Below the pieces are notes generated by a model. The model searched no databases, was not told the DNA's origin, and saw only the letters and a program-made list of their open reading frames with translations. The translations under genes were made by a program, and so were the position numbers. From Trema orientale (Eukaryota > Streptophyta > Magnoliopsida > Rosales > Cannabaceae), in NCBI GenBank assembly GCA_002914845.1, contig JXTC01000153.1, forward strand, positions 339,965 to 403,964: a stretch of DNA of 64,000 nt. The letters run 5' to 3'. This document shows positions 11,501 to 23,172 of the stretch, one piece after another; position 1 is the first letter of the stretch; every line of letters begins with the position of its first letter.

Positions 11501-14500
11501 TACAGATGCGTGGTTCAATTCCCCTTTTCTGGTCTCAAGAAGTCTCAAAATTCCCTAAACCTGATATAATCTGTAAGGATATTGCTGCAGTAAGTTTTGA
11601 TTTCACATGTCCTGTTTTGCCATGTCTCAGCCTGCACAATTTTATTCTAGCTTAATTGCAGATTCATCTCTTCTGTTATTTTCTTTTGACTTCAGTACAG
11701 AGATATGATCCCACGTATCAGGCAACCAAGTTGCACTTTGAAGACCTGGTAGAGAGATATGGCAATCCAATTATCGTGCTTAATTTGATCAAGGTTCAGT
11801 TTTGATTCTTATTTACAATTTTACTGGTTTTGGCTGCTGACCGAGAGTGTGCAATGTGCACGCGGTGGATTAATTTATATGCGGTGTATGATTATATCTT
11901 TTGGACATATAGGAAGAGTTGTAAAACGGTGAACAATTAGCTAATAGGATCTTGGATTAAACAACTCAATTAGACCTTTGAGTAAGTAGAATTAGTTTAT
12001 TTTTACGTATGTCTTCATTGTCATTACCTATCAATTAATATTTCTATTATTTTTTGTCCAAAATATTACTATTTAGTTTAGCTTTGTATATGGTAGTATG
12101 TACTGTGTCTTATAATTGTTAAATGTAGACTGTTGAGAAAAGACCTCGAGAAATGATGTTAAGACGTGAGTATGCAAATGCGGTTGGATATCTGAACCAA
12201 AGTCTCTCACAAGAAAACCATGTTAGATTTATTCACTGGGACTTCCACAAGTTTGCAAAGAGGTAACTATCTGTTTTCTTTTGTGGATTTTTCTTTTTGG
12301 CTGTAACATAATTAACGTGTTGATCTTATGAATACGTTATATTAGTATTATATACAACTCTGATGGAACTATTTTGTGTCTGTACTGTTATCAAAGCAAG
12401 TCTGCCAATGTATTAGCAGTTTTGGGTAATGTGGCAAGGCAAGCACTTGATTTGACGGGTTTTTACTACAGCGGTAAACCTCGCATACTTAAGCGAAGAG
12501 CCAATCAGTTAAGTCGAACAAGCACTGGGAGGTATGGATTTCCTTTGAATTTTTTAATGCATAAAATTACTTTAAGACAGCTATCTTTTGTACTCTGATT
12601 AGTCCTTGGGTACTTTAATGGTTTATCATGGAGCCTGTCAATGAGTCATAAACAAGGAACCTACTAGTGATGTTGGGGCGGCAAATAATAGGCTTGTTCT
12701 AAATTAAGCATTCTATTTGCTTTCATGTTATCTTAGCTTATATTGTTAAAGTCTTCTCTCGCATAACTTTTCATGTCACAGGGATGCTTCTCTTAGAGAC
12801 CCGAGAGCTAGTTCTGGGGATCTTGCAAGGTTTGGAAGCAGTAATGAGACTCAGAATGCCGTCAATCAAGACAGACAACTTGATTTTGGTGAACTGAACA
12901 AAAGTGAAAATGTTTATATTGAAGCACCTTGTTTTCAAAGTGGGGTTCTGCGCACAAACTGCATTGATTGCTTGGATCGTACAAATGTTGCCCAGTATGC
13001 ATATGGTCTTGCAGCTTTGGGTCGACAACTACATGCAATGGGTTTAACAGACATGCCTAAAGTGGATCCTGATAGTAGTATTGCTGCATCTCTTATGGAT
13101 ATGTACCAGAGCATGGGTGACGCTCTTGCACAACAATATGGTGGCTCCGAAGCTCATAATACCGTATGCTTTATCCTCCTAATAGAAATATTTGGTCTTT
13201 TTATGACTTGTTTTCGTTTTCTAAAACCATTTGAGTTTTTATGTATTGCTTGATATGACTTTTTTTCTTCTTGCACAATTTTTGTTTGTTGCCGATTCCT
13301 AAACCATTGTTTCATTGCGAGTTTTAGGTATTCACAGAGAGGCAGGGAAAATGGAAAGCCACAACTCAGTCAAAAGAATTTCTGAAGTCTATTAAGCGAT
13401 ACTACAGTAATACTTGCACTGATGGTGAAAAGCAAGATGCCATGAATCTGTACTTATTTCTCCTTGTTGTAGTTTCAGTGGAACTTTTCATCTGTTACTT
13501 ATTTCTTACCATAGCAGAACAGATGTGGTTCTTGACATATTTCAATGTCCCTTTGATAATTCCTGCTTTAATATTTTGCATCTACTCTTCTAACATTACC
13601 ACTTTTAGTTTCTAAAATTTATAGAATTTTACTCTTTTTTTCCTTTTTTCCCCTTTACAATATCTTCTACAACTAAAGTGTTTCATTATTTTACCAGATT
13701 TTTGGGTTACTTCAAACCGCAGGAAGGGAAACCTGCTCTTTGGGAGCTTGATTCTGATTATTATCTTCATGTCTCTGGAATTGGAGATGACATTTTTCCT
13801 GATAGTTGGTATAAACTCTGTTTCCTGTTATAAGACCTATATTGAAAGCCTTTATACATGTTTTTGTGTATGTACAATTCCAGCATAAAAATGCTAAATA
13901 GCCATGTACTATTATGTGTTGTTATGTTTATAGATCTTAAAATCTGTCTACATCCAGGAACAATAAGATTGAAAATTTTTAAGAAAAATTATGCTCCTGT
14001 CTAATTTTGCAGCATTTCCTTTGTATTTTTAACATCTAAAATTTAGATGTTTACGATCATTTCAGTTCAGAAACCAACAGCTTGCATGTGGGAGCTGGAT
14101 TTACTCTCTCCCCTATTCCAGCTTGCAGAGAAGATTTCTTTCGTATGAAGTTGACATCATTTGATAAATTGATTGAAAGGACTCGCAGTTCAATAAAGAA
14201 TGTAAGGCTTTGCAGTGAACCAAATCAGAGACCAGGTGGTGGTGCAGGAACTTCTGGTGTGGCACCTGATGCAGCGTAAGTTGAATTAATGATTTGGCAT
14301 TTGATTTCCATCATAGTGAATATTTAACATTTCTTATGCCTCTATCCTTTCCTCATGCTTGTTAGCATGTTAGCAAACAAACAGTTGCACACACTTTCTA
14401 TCCTCTGTGGAATGTTAATGTGGTCAAGGTATGCTGCCTTGTCAATTTGCTTTACTCATCCACCCTCCTCTTTCGCTGCTGAAAAATCAACTAAAGCCTT

Positions 14501-16099
14501 CCGTGTGAAGATATAATTTTCTAGCTGTGTAGTAGTCATGTATATTTTCTCAGTTTCCAATGTCTGCCTCCCTACCAGATGTTCCATCAACTAGATTCTA
14601 TATTTGAGATAACTATACGTATTTGATCTGATGAAGGATATCAAAGAATCTTCATTTTACCACCAATTGGGGCTAGCTCAATTGGTCTGGGACTCAGAGG
14701 TGTATGTGAGTGTGAGGATTGGGTCATGGGTTCGAGTCCCACGGGAGACAAAATAGGTATCTTATCAAAAAAAAAAAAAAAGAATCTTCTTTTTACCATA
14801 TTTTTTCATCTTCTTTTTGCCATATTTTTTCTACCTTCAAGGTTTTGTTGATTTAGTTACTATTTCTATTGATAGCAGTATTTCATGTTGTTACAGTAAT
14901 GAATATGCCCGTAGGTTTTCTTAGTTCTGAAATGTGTTACTGTGATTTATAATTTATTTGTTATTAGTGTTTTTCTTGGGTCTCATGTTACTCTTGTGCC
15001 TGGTATTTTGAGTGAATGATAGCGACTAAACCTATAATTTTTTTTGCAGTGAAATACAGCTCAAAAGCCCAAATTGGCTATTTGGTCAGAGAAAGTACGA
15101 AGAAAATGGTTCTGCCTCAAAGGTCACTTCAGGAGAAACTACAAATGGCGAATCCAATGACGATAAAGGAGTAGAGTGTTTCCGTGACCAATATTGGATA
15201 TCTTCTGGAGATGATGACAATGATGAGGATATCATCCAGAGGTATCTAAAGAATGTTATTAAATTGTTGGTTGTAAAGTATAATGTCATCGAGAGGTATC
15301 AGCCCATAGAGGAGAGAAAGACAAAGGTGTATTATATGAAGTTTCTTATTAATTATTTGGTTTATACCTTTGGTTTGTACTCGTAGGTATCTGGCAATGT
15401 CATCGATGGATGAAGCTAATGGTTGGTATGGTGGAACGCTTGTTGGCAATCAAGATGAAAGCAGTGAGATATATCAGCACTATGCTGAACTATGCCAGGT
15501 AACTTGAATCACTTGATAGTCAAGGCCATTACATGGTTAGAGAATATTGTATCGGCTTTTATGGAAAGCAATGACGTAATGAGAATAAAATGTGGATGAA
15601 AGAAGCCTATCCTCTACATTTTTGGTGCATAATTACACAAACCTACGTAATGAACGTTTATGTGCTTAATTTAATGCATTTACTGATGTACCAGTACTCT
15701 TCGGCTTAACTGGTATGCTACACTTGCATAAACACAAAAAAGTAAATTATGTTAAATTACGTAGTTGTACTGGTTTTGAAGTTATTTCAGGCTTCGTGAA
15801 TTTGTACTTTTCATCAAACTTGGTGGGGTTAATAAATATTGCATATGCAGGGAACTGCCATGGAGCCCTTCCAAAACGATGCTGAAGAGGAGCAACATTA
15901 TGCTGATGTTCTTCGAATGGATACAATAGACATTGTAGACGATGCTACTACAGAAGAAGAGATGGAAGCAGCTCTCAAAGAGTACGATCAAATTGGTGCT
16001 GATCTTGGGATCAGCCCTTTGTCGTGTAAATCCTTTGCCGTAGATCCAAGTTGGTTGACCAGGTGGATTGTCGGGGAAGAGAAGCTGCAAAGAGTTTAA
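8559..16099 (+). CDS. SAC1: SAC-domain polyphosphoinositide phosphatase (SAC1/FIG4 type)
   Basis: Sixteen exons: 8559-8687, 8812-9016, 9436-9601, 10038-10260, 10406-10482, 11388-11572, 11696-11793, 12129-12262, 12397-12531, 12782-13163, 13328-13449, 13698-13808, 14066-14275, 15050-15241, 15387-15498, 15851-16099. All phases agree and give 909 aa, close to Arabidopsis SAC1 (912 aa). The catalytic P-loop CX5RT is complete: [12 protein letters not shown] with Cys511 and Arg517. SAC landmarks include [48 protein letters not shown] and [15 protein letters not shown]. Known: this family removes the 5-phosphate of PI(3,5)P2; plant SAC1 (FRA7) acts at the Golgi/endomembranes and affects cell wall and actin. 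The acidic C-terminal half (about 690-909) is the plant-specific tail and is fully present. Intron 2 holds a MITE and intron 13 a SINE. The start at 8559 follows an A-rich leader and gives a family-like N-terminus. Confidence 0.93.
8700..8725. repeat. (CT)n microsatellite in SAC1 intron 1
   Basis: An uninterrupted CT run of about 13 units lies just after the first splice donor. Confidence 0.9.
9076..9366 (-). mobile_element. (TA)n-associated MITE, copy 3 (inverted, inside SAC1 intron 2)
   Basis: Read on the minus strand it starts GGCACCAATTCAGTTGGTAT and ends ATTGGATTGACAACC. It holds ATGCACTTTATTATAA and GATGATCTAACGGTTA as in copy 4. It is flanked by TATATATA on both sides. A direct internal duplication of about 40 bp (TAATACTATTTTTTTCTTAC...) at about 9197-9240 and 9249-9289 makes it longer than the others. 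It sits within a transcribed intron. Confidence 0.7.
14643..14798 (+). mobile_element. SINE with 20-bp target duplication in SAC1 intron 13
   Basis: The body is at about 14663-14778 and ends in a run of A. Near its start is an A-box-like GGGCTAGCTCAATTGG and further in a B box GGGTTCGAGTCCC, the two parts of an internal RNA polymerase III promoter of tRNA origin. The 20-bp sequence AAAGAATCTTCATTTTACCA at 14643-14662 recurs at 14779-14798 with a single mismatch, which is a target site duplication. All three signs together define a short tRNA-derived SINE. The low divergence of the duplication suggests a fairly recent insertion. Orientation is the same as SAC1. Confidence 0.85.
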
Positions 16100-17498
16100 A
16101 GCAGTACCATCTTTAAAAAGAACTAGTACTTTTGTTGTTGTAAAAGAAATCATGGCTTCCTTCAAAACAAAAACAAACAAACAAAAAAAATTTCATTTGT
16201 ATTATTCTTTTCCAATGTTTCCGCATTGTGTGATTCATCCCTACCAATTATTAGAATATATGGGCAGTCATGATTCAAAGTGTCATTAGTTTGAACAATT
16301 CAACACTACTGCCAACTGTACGATATATAGACAAAAATATAATGTATCTAGTATGTTTCCAATGAATTGATTTCCTTGTGTCTTTATATTGAATGGCAAT
16401 TTTCAATCTTCTATGTACCACTTAATGGTTTAAAGAATGTAACTTGAAAGCGCATTCCAAACACAAATACAGTGTGTAAGAATTCTGCCACGGCTTTACG
16501 TTTTCTCCATTCTGTCAGTTTTCATGCCAACGGATGGCTATTATGTCCCTAGGACCCCTCTCATGTATGATACTCAAATTTTAAAAATGGTTTGGGCACT
16601 AATTTATGGTTGTTTATGACAAATGGTGGGTTATAGAAATAAATATTCGTAAGAATGCATCGAGTAAACTGATCAGAGATCTTAGTCTTTAGCTGTTTCT
16701 TTTTCCCACTTTTTTTCTTCAAAATTTCTTGTATATGTGTGTGCAAGAATTTATTTCCAATACCATAAACTACGGGTCACAAATTATATAGTTTGTTAAT
16801 TGTATGTTTTAGTGCAGATGTGACGACGTTCAGTCATAATTTAATGCCAGATTTTGTCCCTTCCAATGCTATCTCAAAAGAATAAACCAAAACTTCAAAA
16901 ACGCCGACAACATGCATGATTTTCTATAACCAACACACTGCGACGGGAAAGTTCCGGCCAAGTGCGGTCAACAAACTGTGCCTCTAGATAGTCTTTAACG
17001 TAGGAAGTCTAGGTCATAAACTAGCATCAACAATTTTAGAAAACAAGCCTCCATAAAAGTTTCATTCCAAGAAACCAAACTTTTCAGCCTCAAAATTACA
17101 ATAAGATGGTCTATTTTTCTCCAAAGGAAGCCAACAACACTAAAAGAAGACCTCGGAGAAACGGCATCGCTTACTAAAGACAAAATGGTAATAAAACAGC
17201 CACCTGGGCAGAGTTCTTAACAAAACATAAACGAGTACTCATTGAAAGAATACGACAACACATATTCAAATACTCCAACGACAATGCTCTCGCATCACTC
17301 TTTAATGACATAAATTCATTATGCCAGTTCTTAATCCTTTTAACTAAACATCTATCAGCACTCTAGGGAAGTCGCTTGCAATAACAATGGCAAAATTAAA
17401 TTACAGTTTCTCCATGTGCTTAGAGCATACATATATATATATATATGTATATGCAGTAGTACCATTAGATATCCTTGGCTAGGAACCTCTGTTAAATA
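16100..17498. other. Tail-to-tail intergenic region between SAC1 and the MBD-like gene
   Basis: No gene seen. It should hold the 3' UTRs of both convergent genes. A (TA)n tract lies near 17430. No inverted repeat or terminal repeat stood out. Confidence 0.5.
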
Positions 17499-20400
17499 TT
17501 AAAGGTAATAAGGCTTAAACCGGACTGGAACATCGAAAAGCATATGATCCTTGGCTTCGGCAGATCTAGACCCTTGAAACAGGTTACCCGCAGCTGTAGT
17601 TATGCTCAACTTCCCTTCTCTTGCTTTCGAAGTTTCCTCCACTCTCCTCCTTTTATTCCCTTCACATGCATATATATAAAAATGATATTGGAATTATTAA
17701 GAGGACATTGATGTATACATTTTGATGCTTTTGACTTGGATGTAGTACTAGAAGTAGAGGAGAAATAGAGTACTATGTACCTGTGTATATGATTATGTGT
17801 TTTATATATGTGTATATATATATATATGTACCTTTTGATGCCTTTGACTTGGATGCAGTACCAGTGGTACTGTTAAGGAGGTTACTGTAGGAATCGCTGA
17901 GAAACTCTTCAACAGATATTGGTGGTTGATCATCATCATCTGCAGCTTCGTAGTCGCTGTTAACATCCTGATAGTCTGAAGTTACATAATTAGGGTCCCA
18001 CTTTGCCATGAGAAGATTATTATAAGCCTTTTTCAAAAACTCTTCAGCAGTTTGAACTGGTGGTGTTTGCTCCTCCTCATCATCATCATCATCATCATCA
18101 TAATCATAATCATCATGAGCATCATGATCTTGGTATTCGGTGTCATTGTCGCACGTGCGATTTTCAGTTGGATATTGGCTAGAATTACAAGTACTAAAAG
18201 CAATCTCGAAAGTCCTCTTCTTTGGTGATTTCATGACGATAACTGGCTCAGCTTGTTTATTCACATTTACCTGCTGAAATTTTTCTTAAAACTTTATTAG
18301 ACATCAACTAATAAAACAATATTATTAATATTAATTTATCACATCTAGCTACCTATATATATATATATATATGTGCTTCTAACTAGGGCAGTACTATGTA
18401 CTTATTTACGTAACAACTAACAATAAATTTTATAATAAGCTAGCTCACCGAGGATTCCGCGGCTGGTGAATTAGTGTCTTTCTTTGGTCTTCGGCTTGAA
18501 CGATTTGGACGAGTTCCATGCCTTTCAAAATTATGAACCTCAACCAGTGATCGACACATGAGCCTGAATTTTCTATGGTAGTAAAACTGCCGTACAAGTT
18601 AAAGATCTCAATTTAGTCCCGATTAAATAATCATGATCACGCTTAATAACATAAACCGAAAAAAAAAAACATTAACATAGTAAAAAGAAATCATAGTTTA
18701 ATTTGTATAATTAGATGAAAGGTACGTAATCGATTCAACGATTTTAAATTCTAATAAGTTAGTTTGAAGTTGAAATAGTACTACTTAAATTACCAAGTCA
18801 TATTTTCCGTTTTTGCGCTGTCTCGGCTGAATGATCCAGTCTTTCAACCACTCGATCTTCTCTAGTTGAGCAACCTTTTCAGCAATTGATACTTTCTTTT
18901 TCTGATCTATCGCGACATAAGGTCTTGGTGCTGTCCATCTCTTCATAAATATCCAACCAAATTTATACACATGGAAATTAAGCGAATATTACATATAAAT
19001 ATATATATGGGCACCAATCCAGTAAGTTTTTTTTTTTTTTTACCTATACATAAGTATCAATTTGACCAATGAAAATTTAACATGCATATTTTTTTATTGT
19101 AAAAAATAAAGGAGAGAAAAAACATTAATAATACACGTCTTTTCATGCACTTCATTATAGCCGTTGGATCACTATTAAATGATGATCCAACTGCTAAAAA
19201 AAAATACCTACCCATAGGTTAAAAAAAAAAATACCTATTAGATTGGCAACCTATATATATATGTGTACACACACATATTATATTATAAATATGTATATCC
19301 TTATTAGTATGACTTTTCAAGAAGATCCGTCATAAGAAAAGAGAAAAATTCATGCAGAAAGAACTGGCGCCTACTAGCCAGCAATGGTGTGCAACTTTCA
19401 AATCTTAGTTGACAACCATATATACATAACATATAGACATCATAATATGAAGAGTCGATTATTGAGTATATATATATATATAATATACCTTGCTCTTTTG
19501 CATAGGATTTGTTTCAATCGTAGGAGCATCTGGTAATCGGTAAGACAGTGGCAGTGCCTCAATCGCGTAGCACTTTTCTTTATTTGGCTCATGCACTACT
19601 GTTCTCTTGATCAGCTGTACTTTCTCTGGTAATTGCTGCTCATCTGAGTACTGAAATCAATATGCATATCAATTACACAGATCGACCAATAGGTATAATA
19701 TATGTACGTATATATTCACTTGAATTTTCTAATATGGGTACCAATTCGATAGGTATTTTTTTTTTATTTATCTATAGAGATTGCTTTATCCAATTAAAAA
19801 TCATAATGTATATTTTTTCATAGTAAAATATGGGGAAAAAAAAATATTAAATAATAAGTATTTATTTTTATTATTTTTCTAACTACTTAAATTATAATAA
19901 CCGTTAAATAATGATCTCATAACTAAAAAACAAAATACCTCAAGATAGGTAAAAAAAAGTACCTATCGGATTGGTACCTCTATATATATGGTAAGGCTTT
20001 ACATTATCCTTGCATATATACATGATGCATACAAAAGTATAGTAGGGATTTGGACAACTGGGTGAGTAATTTGGGCCAAAGTGACTTTCTTATCACTACT
20101 TGCCTTTTTAGGGCTAGTACTACTCATAGATCGTGCCCAGAAAACACCTAATCCCGTTCATTTTTGTTAATTTAATTTATGTCAGTAGATGGTAGAGAAG
20201 TATGAGAATTATTAACGTTACTATGTACAAAAGAAATCAGGGTATCAAAATTTATATAGACTTTTAGTGTATGAAAACTAGTAGGGATACCATATGATCG
20301 TTGATTTCGATGTGTTCATCAGCTTTGGCCACAAATAGTACTTGAAGATCGAAATTCGATGCAAACGGCTTGAGATTCAGATATATCTCTGCCTGTTCAA

Positions 20401-21332
20401 CTAGTTTGTAGATCGGCTCATGTTCCTGCAGTAATTCAAATTAAAAAGTTAATTTGCATGGGATTTTTTGTTAGATAGGAAATATAGATTGAAATTTTTA
20501 TATTTAAATGTATTTCCTCTATATACTCATGTAGATGTTTCAATGAATATCATTATATATAGCTATACTTGTTCGATCGATGGATAATGCATTATAGTAC
20601 TTGTACAACGAGAGAAATTTGTATCAGTACTCAGTATTATTGTCCGAGGTCAATTAATATAAAAATCAGCCTGCCACCACCTTATGATATGGAATATATG
20701 TAACTAATAATATTGAGGATCTAACTAATTATGTATAAGAATATGCATATAACTTACGTAGGGATGTATGTGTGTGTGCGGAATGGAAATCCAAATTAAC
20801 ACATAAAATGTTAATTAGTAAAATTTCACAGTGGCAATTGTTTCGAAAAAAAAAAAAACAATTTACAGAATGGCAAGAACAAAGTTATTCTCATGACATA
20901 AAATTTGAAAAAGGATAACAAGAAAAAAAAGGTAAAAAGTTAAAGGTATATATAACTAATTATTTTGTTGATCATGTATTTTCCGTGTCATGCATCCAGA
21001 TTTTTATCATTGTTCAGAGCAATTACAAATTTGTAATTGTACTATATATAGTTCACATACCTTGTTATTAATTTGTTTGAACAAGACAACTAATATCCTA
21101 TACGTCTTGAGACTGATCTTAAGAACATGTTTTATAATCCTAATCTTAAGATGGCTGAACAAGCTTTAACATTAATATTGACATGTGCAGGTCTATAATG
21201 TATTTGTAAAAGGCCAAATCCCACTTCACGTAATCATAACAAATACTAAAAACCTAAACTACCACACTTCATTTCCCTCTTCATAAATCTTATTTTAACG
21301 TATGAATCTTCTAACTTTTTTCATTGTTGTCC

Positions 21333-21363
<31 letters not shown>

Positions 21364-23172
21364 GTTCAAATTTAACTTAATTAAACTAGTTAACTGATCA
21401 CTTGGAGAAATTTTGCTAATTAATTAAAGTACTACTAGAAGTTAATATCCAAAGATAAAAATGTTAATTTCTGTATGCATTTGATATATGAAAACATTTG
21501 ATACGTCCACACACTTAAAATTTATATATAATAATGATCAAACTAGACACTTCGTGGTTTAAACTAGATCTCTGACTATAGTACTACTAAAAATATGACA
21601 AATACAAAACATGTATTGCATGATCAACCTACAGTCTCTTTAATGAGAGTTTTGCTTAATTTATACATTTACTATTGCAATATAGAAAGAGATCTATATA
21701 TATGCATTCCAATTACAAGACGATAACATACTGAAATTATTGACAAAAGAAAATGTGGAGGAGGGCCGTAAATTAGCTAGTTATATATTCAATTATTATC
21801 CAAAAGATTATAAAAGTGAAAGAAGAATAGATTATTTTTTCGCAGATAGATTTCGACATTCTCTATATATCAACATTTTTCAAAAGTATCCACAACATTT
21901 GTCAGCATTACCGGCATATATATTGTCAGTGGACAATCAAGAAAATATATCTTTCTACCTTCTATATATTGTCCATGGAAACACGAAAATGACACTAATT
22001 CGACTAAAGAAAATATAATCTTTCTACCTTCTATATATTGTCCATGAAAACATGAAAATGACACTAATTCGACTAAGTCATGATTTATATCTATACGTAC
22101 TACATATCATGCATATTCTAGCTAATTATTGGTGTTGATAGTTTGGTTAATTCGAATAGACTAGTAAAAATTAATAGCATTCATTTCTTCGGTCGACAAC
22201 ATTGCGACAAATATATTGAAGAACTTGATAATTATTACAAACCAACAATGTCACGACAAATTATTTATGAGATTCATAGACAAATTTATACATTCTAGTT
22301 TATTATTGATTGTTACGATACGACATACGTAATGACAAATTAATAAGACTTTTAAACAACTATATCGAAGGAGCCTGAACTTAGCATTATGAAATATTAG
22401 TCAAATAACAAATTTGCCTAAACTGTTCTAACTCCTAAACCTATACTATAAGTCTATAACCAAGTATCTGTTTTTCAATATTGATTCTGAACATCACTGC
22501 TACTATCGTTTTCAAAAAGTTGCACCTAAAAAGACCATTATACGCAGACACATTAACTTAACATATTTCTGATCATACTTAATTTCCATTAATTTTTCTC
22601 CATTTGATCAAGTCATCAAGTTTAACATGGTGTACAACAAATTACTGTTGTTTTTGTTTTCATCACCATATTCCTCAATTGTGCAACTTGTGCATAATAT
22701 TTCTTTGCTTAGCAAAACCCTAGACTTTAATCCTTATTATTTCTTCTTTTAATTGGTTATATTATCTATTTTTCTTGAAATCTCCTGAGCATAAAGTGCA
22801 GATTCTTCGAATCAGATATGTGCATGTTTGTACTTCATTACACAATATTGATCCAAGGGAAAAACATGTCTTACTATTAGATGTGTAAAGAAAATATATA
22901 GATCCCAATAATCGGAAATGACCAATATGCGAATAGGCAAAAAAAAATCGACAATGTGATGGAATGTATTCAGAAAATAAATAACAAATATTACCAACAC
23001 CACTAAGCGCTAGTAGAAAATTAAAGTGGAAAAAAAAAATTACCCCATCTCTCATTTCTCTAAAATATGTGACCGATAAAAGGTGCCTTCGATCTATACA
23101 CAAAGCATCTAGCCGCCGTTTGATCTCAACATACAAAATAATTTGTGCATGAGAGTTGCTTATTGCCTTCAT
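17499..23172 (-). CDS. MBD-like domain protein with acidic tract and EEFL repeats
   Basis: Proposed exons on the minus strand: 23044-23172, 20291-20425, 19489-19650, 18794-18940, 18449-18586, 17832-18270, 17499-17659. All are GT-AG; the first five introns are phase 0, the last phase 1, giving 436 aa. Residues about 166-212 resemble a methyl-CpG-binding domain: EWLKDWIIQPRQRKNGKYDL, then FYYHRKFRLMCRSLVEV, matching the W...R..GK.D.YY...KFRS..EV pattern of plant MBD proteins. Then come a basic linker (RPNRSSRRPKK), a KSPKKR motif, a run of Asp/Glu at about 275-303, and two copies of EEFLxxxYxNLL (near 310 and 360). The C-terminus ends VPVRFKPYYL. Inferred role: nuclear, chromatin-associated. 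Residues 1-142 match nothing I know. Exon 1 is the least certain because a 2.6 kb intron separates it. Introns 2 and 3 carry MITEs; the gene is convergent with SAC1. Confidence 0.65.
17700..17880 (-). repeat. Partial duplication of the exon 6 end inside intron 6 of the MBD-like gene
   Basis: The 3' end of exon 6 and its donor (17831-17870, TTTTGATGCCTTTGACTTGG on the plus strand, then ATGCAGTACC) recurs in the intron at about 17719-17755 as TTTTGATGCTTTTGACTTGG then ATGTAGTACT, with TATAC/GTAC sequence before it. This is a local direct duplication with a spacing of about 113 bp. It leaves a second, degenerate splice donor region. Confidence 0.55.
19009..19252 (+). mobile_element. (TA)n-associated MITE, copy 4 (intron 3 of the MBD-like gene)
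   Basis: It begins GGGCACCAATCCAGTAAG followed by a T tract, and ends ATACCTATTAGATTGGCAACC. ATATATAT lies on both sides. The internal core is ATGCACTTCATTATAGCCG then TTGGATC...GATGATCCAAC. It lies between exons 4 and 3 of the host gene, antisense to it. Confidence 0.75.
19736..19979 (+). mobile_element. (TA)n-associated MITE, copy 5 (intron 2 of the MBD-like gene)
   Basis: It starts GGGTACCAATTCGATAGGTA and ends TACCTATCGGATTGGTACC, the best-matched terminal inverted repeat pair in the family. TA-rich sequence is on both sides (TATATATA on the right). The core ATAACCGTTAAATAATGATC matches copies 1 and 2. Confidence 0.75.
21341..21363. repeat. (TA)n microsatellite
   Basis: An uninterrupted TA run of about 11 units in the long first intron of the MBD-like gene. 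Confidence 0.9.
21941..22077. repeat. 68-bp tandem duplication in intron 1 of the MBD-like gene
   Basis: Units 21941-22008 and 22009-22077 are nearly identical (both contain CTTTCTACCTTCTATATATT and ATGACACTAATTCGACTAA), differing at about four positions. The reading frame that crosses it at 21740-22018 has no family match, so I treat this as non-coding. Confidence 0.85.

Noticed and set aside
21740-22018. Plus-strand frame of 92 aa in the intron of the MBD-like gene
   Set aside because: It runs into a 68-bp tandem duplication, lies in an intron on the opposite strand and has no recognisable domain.
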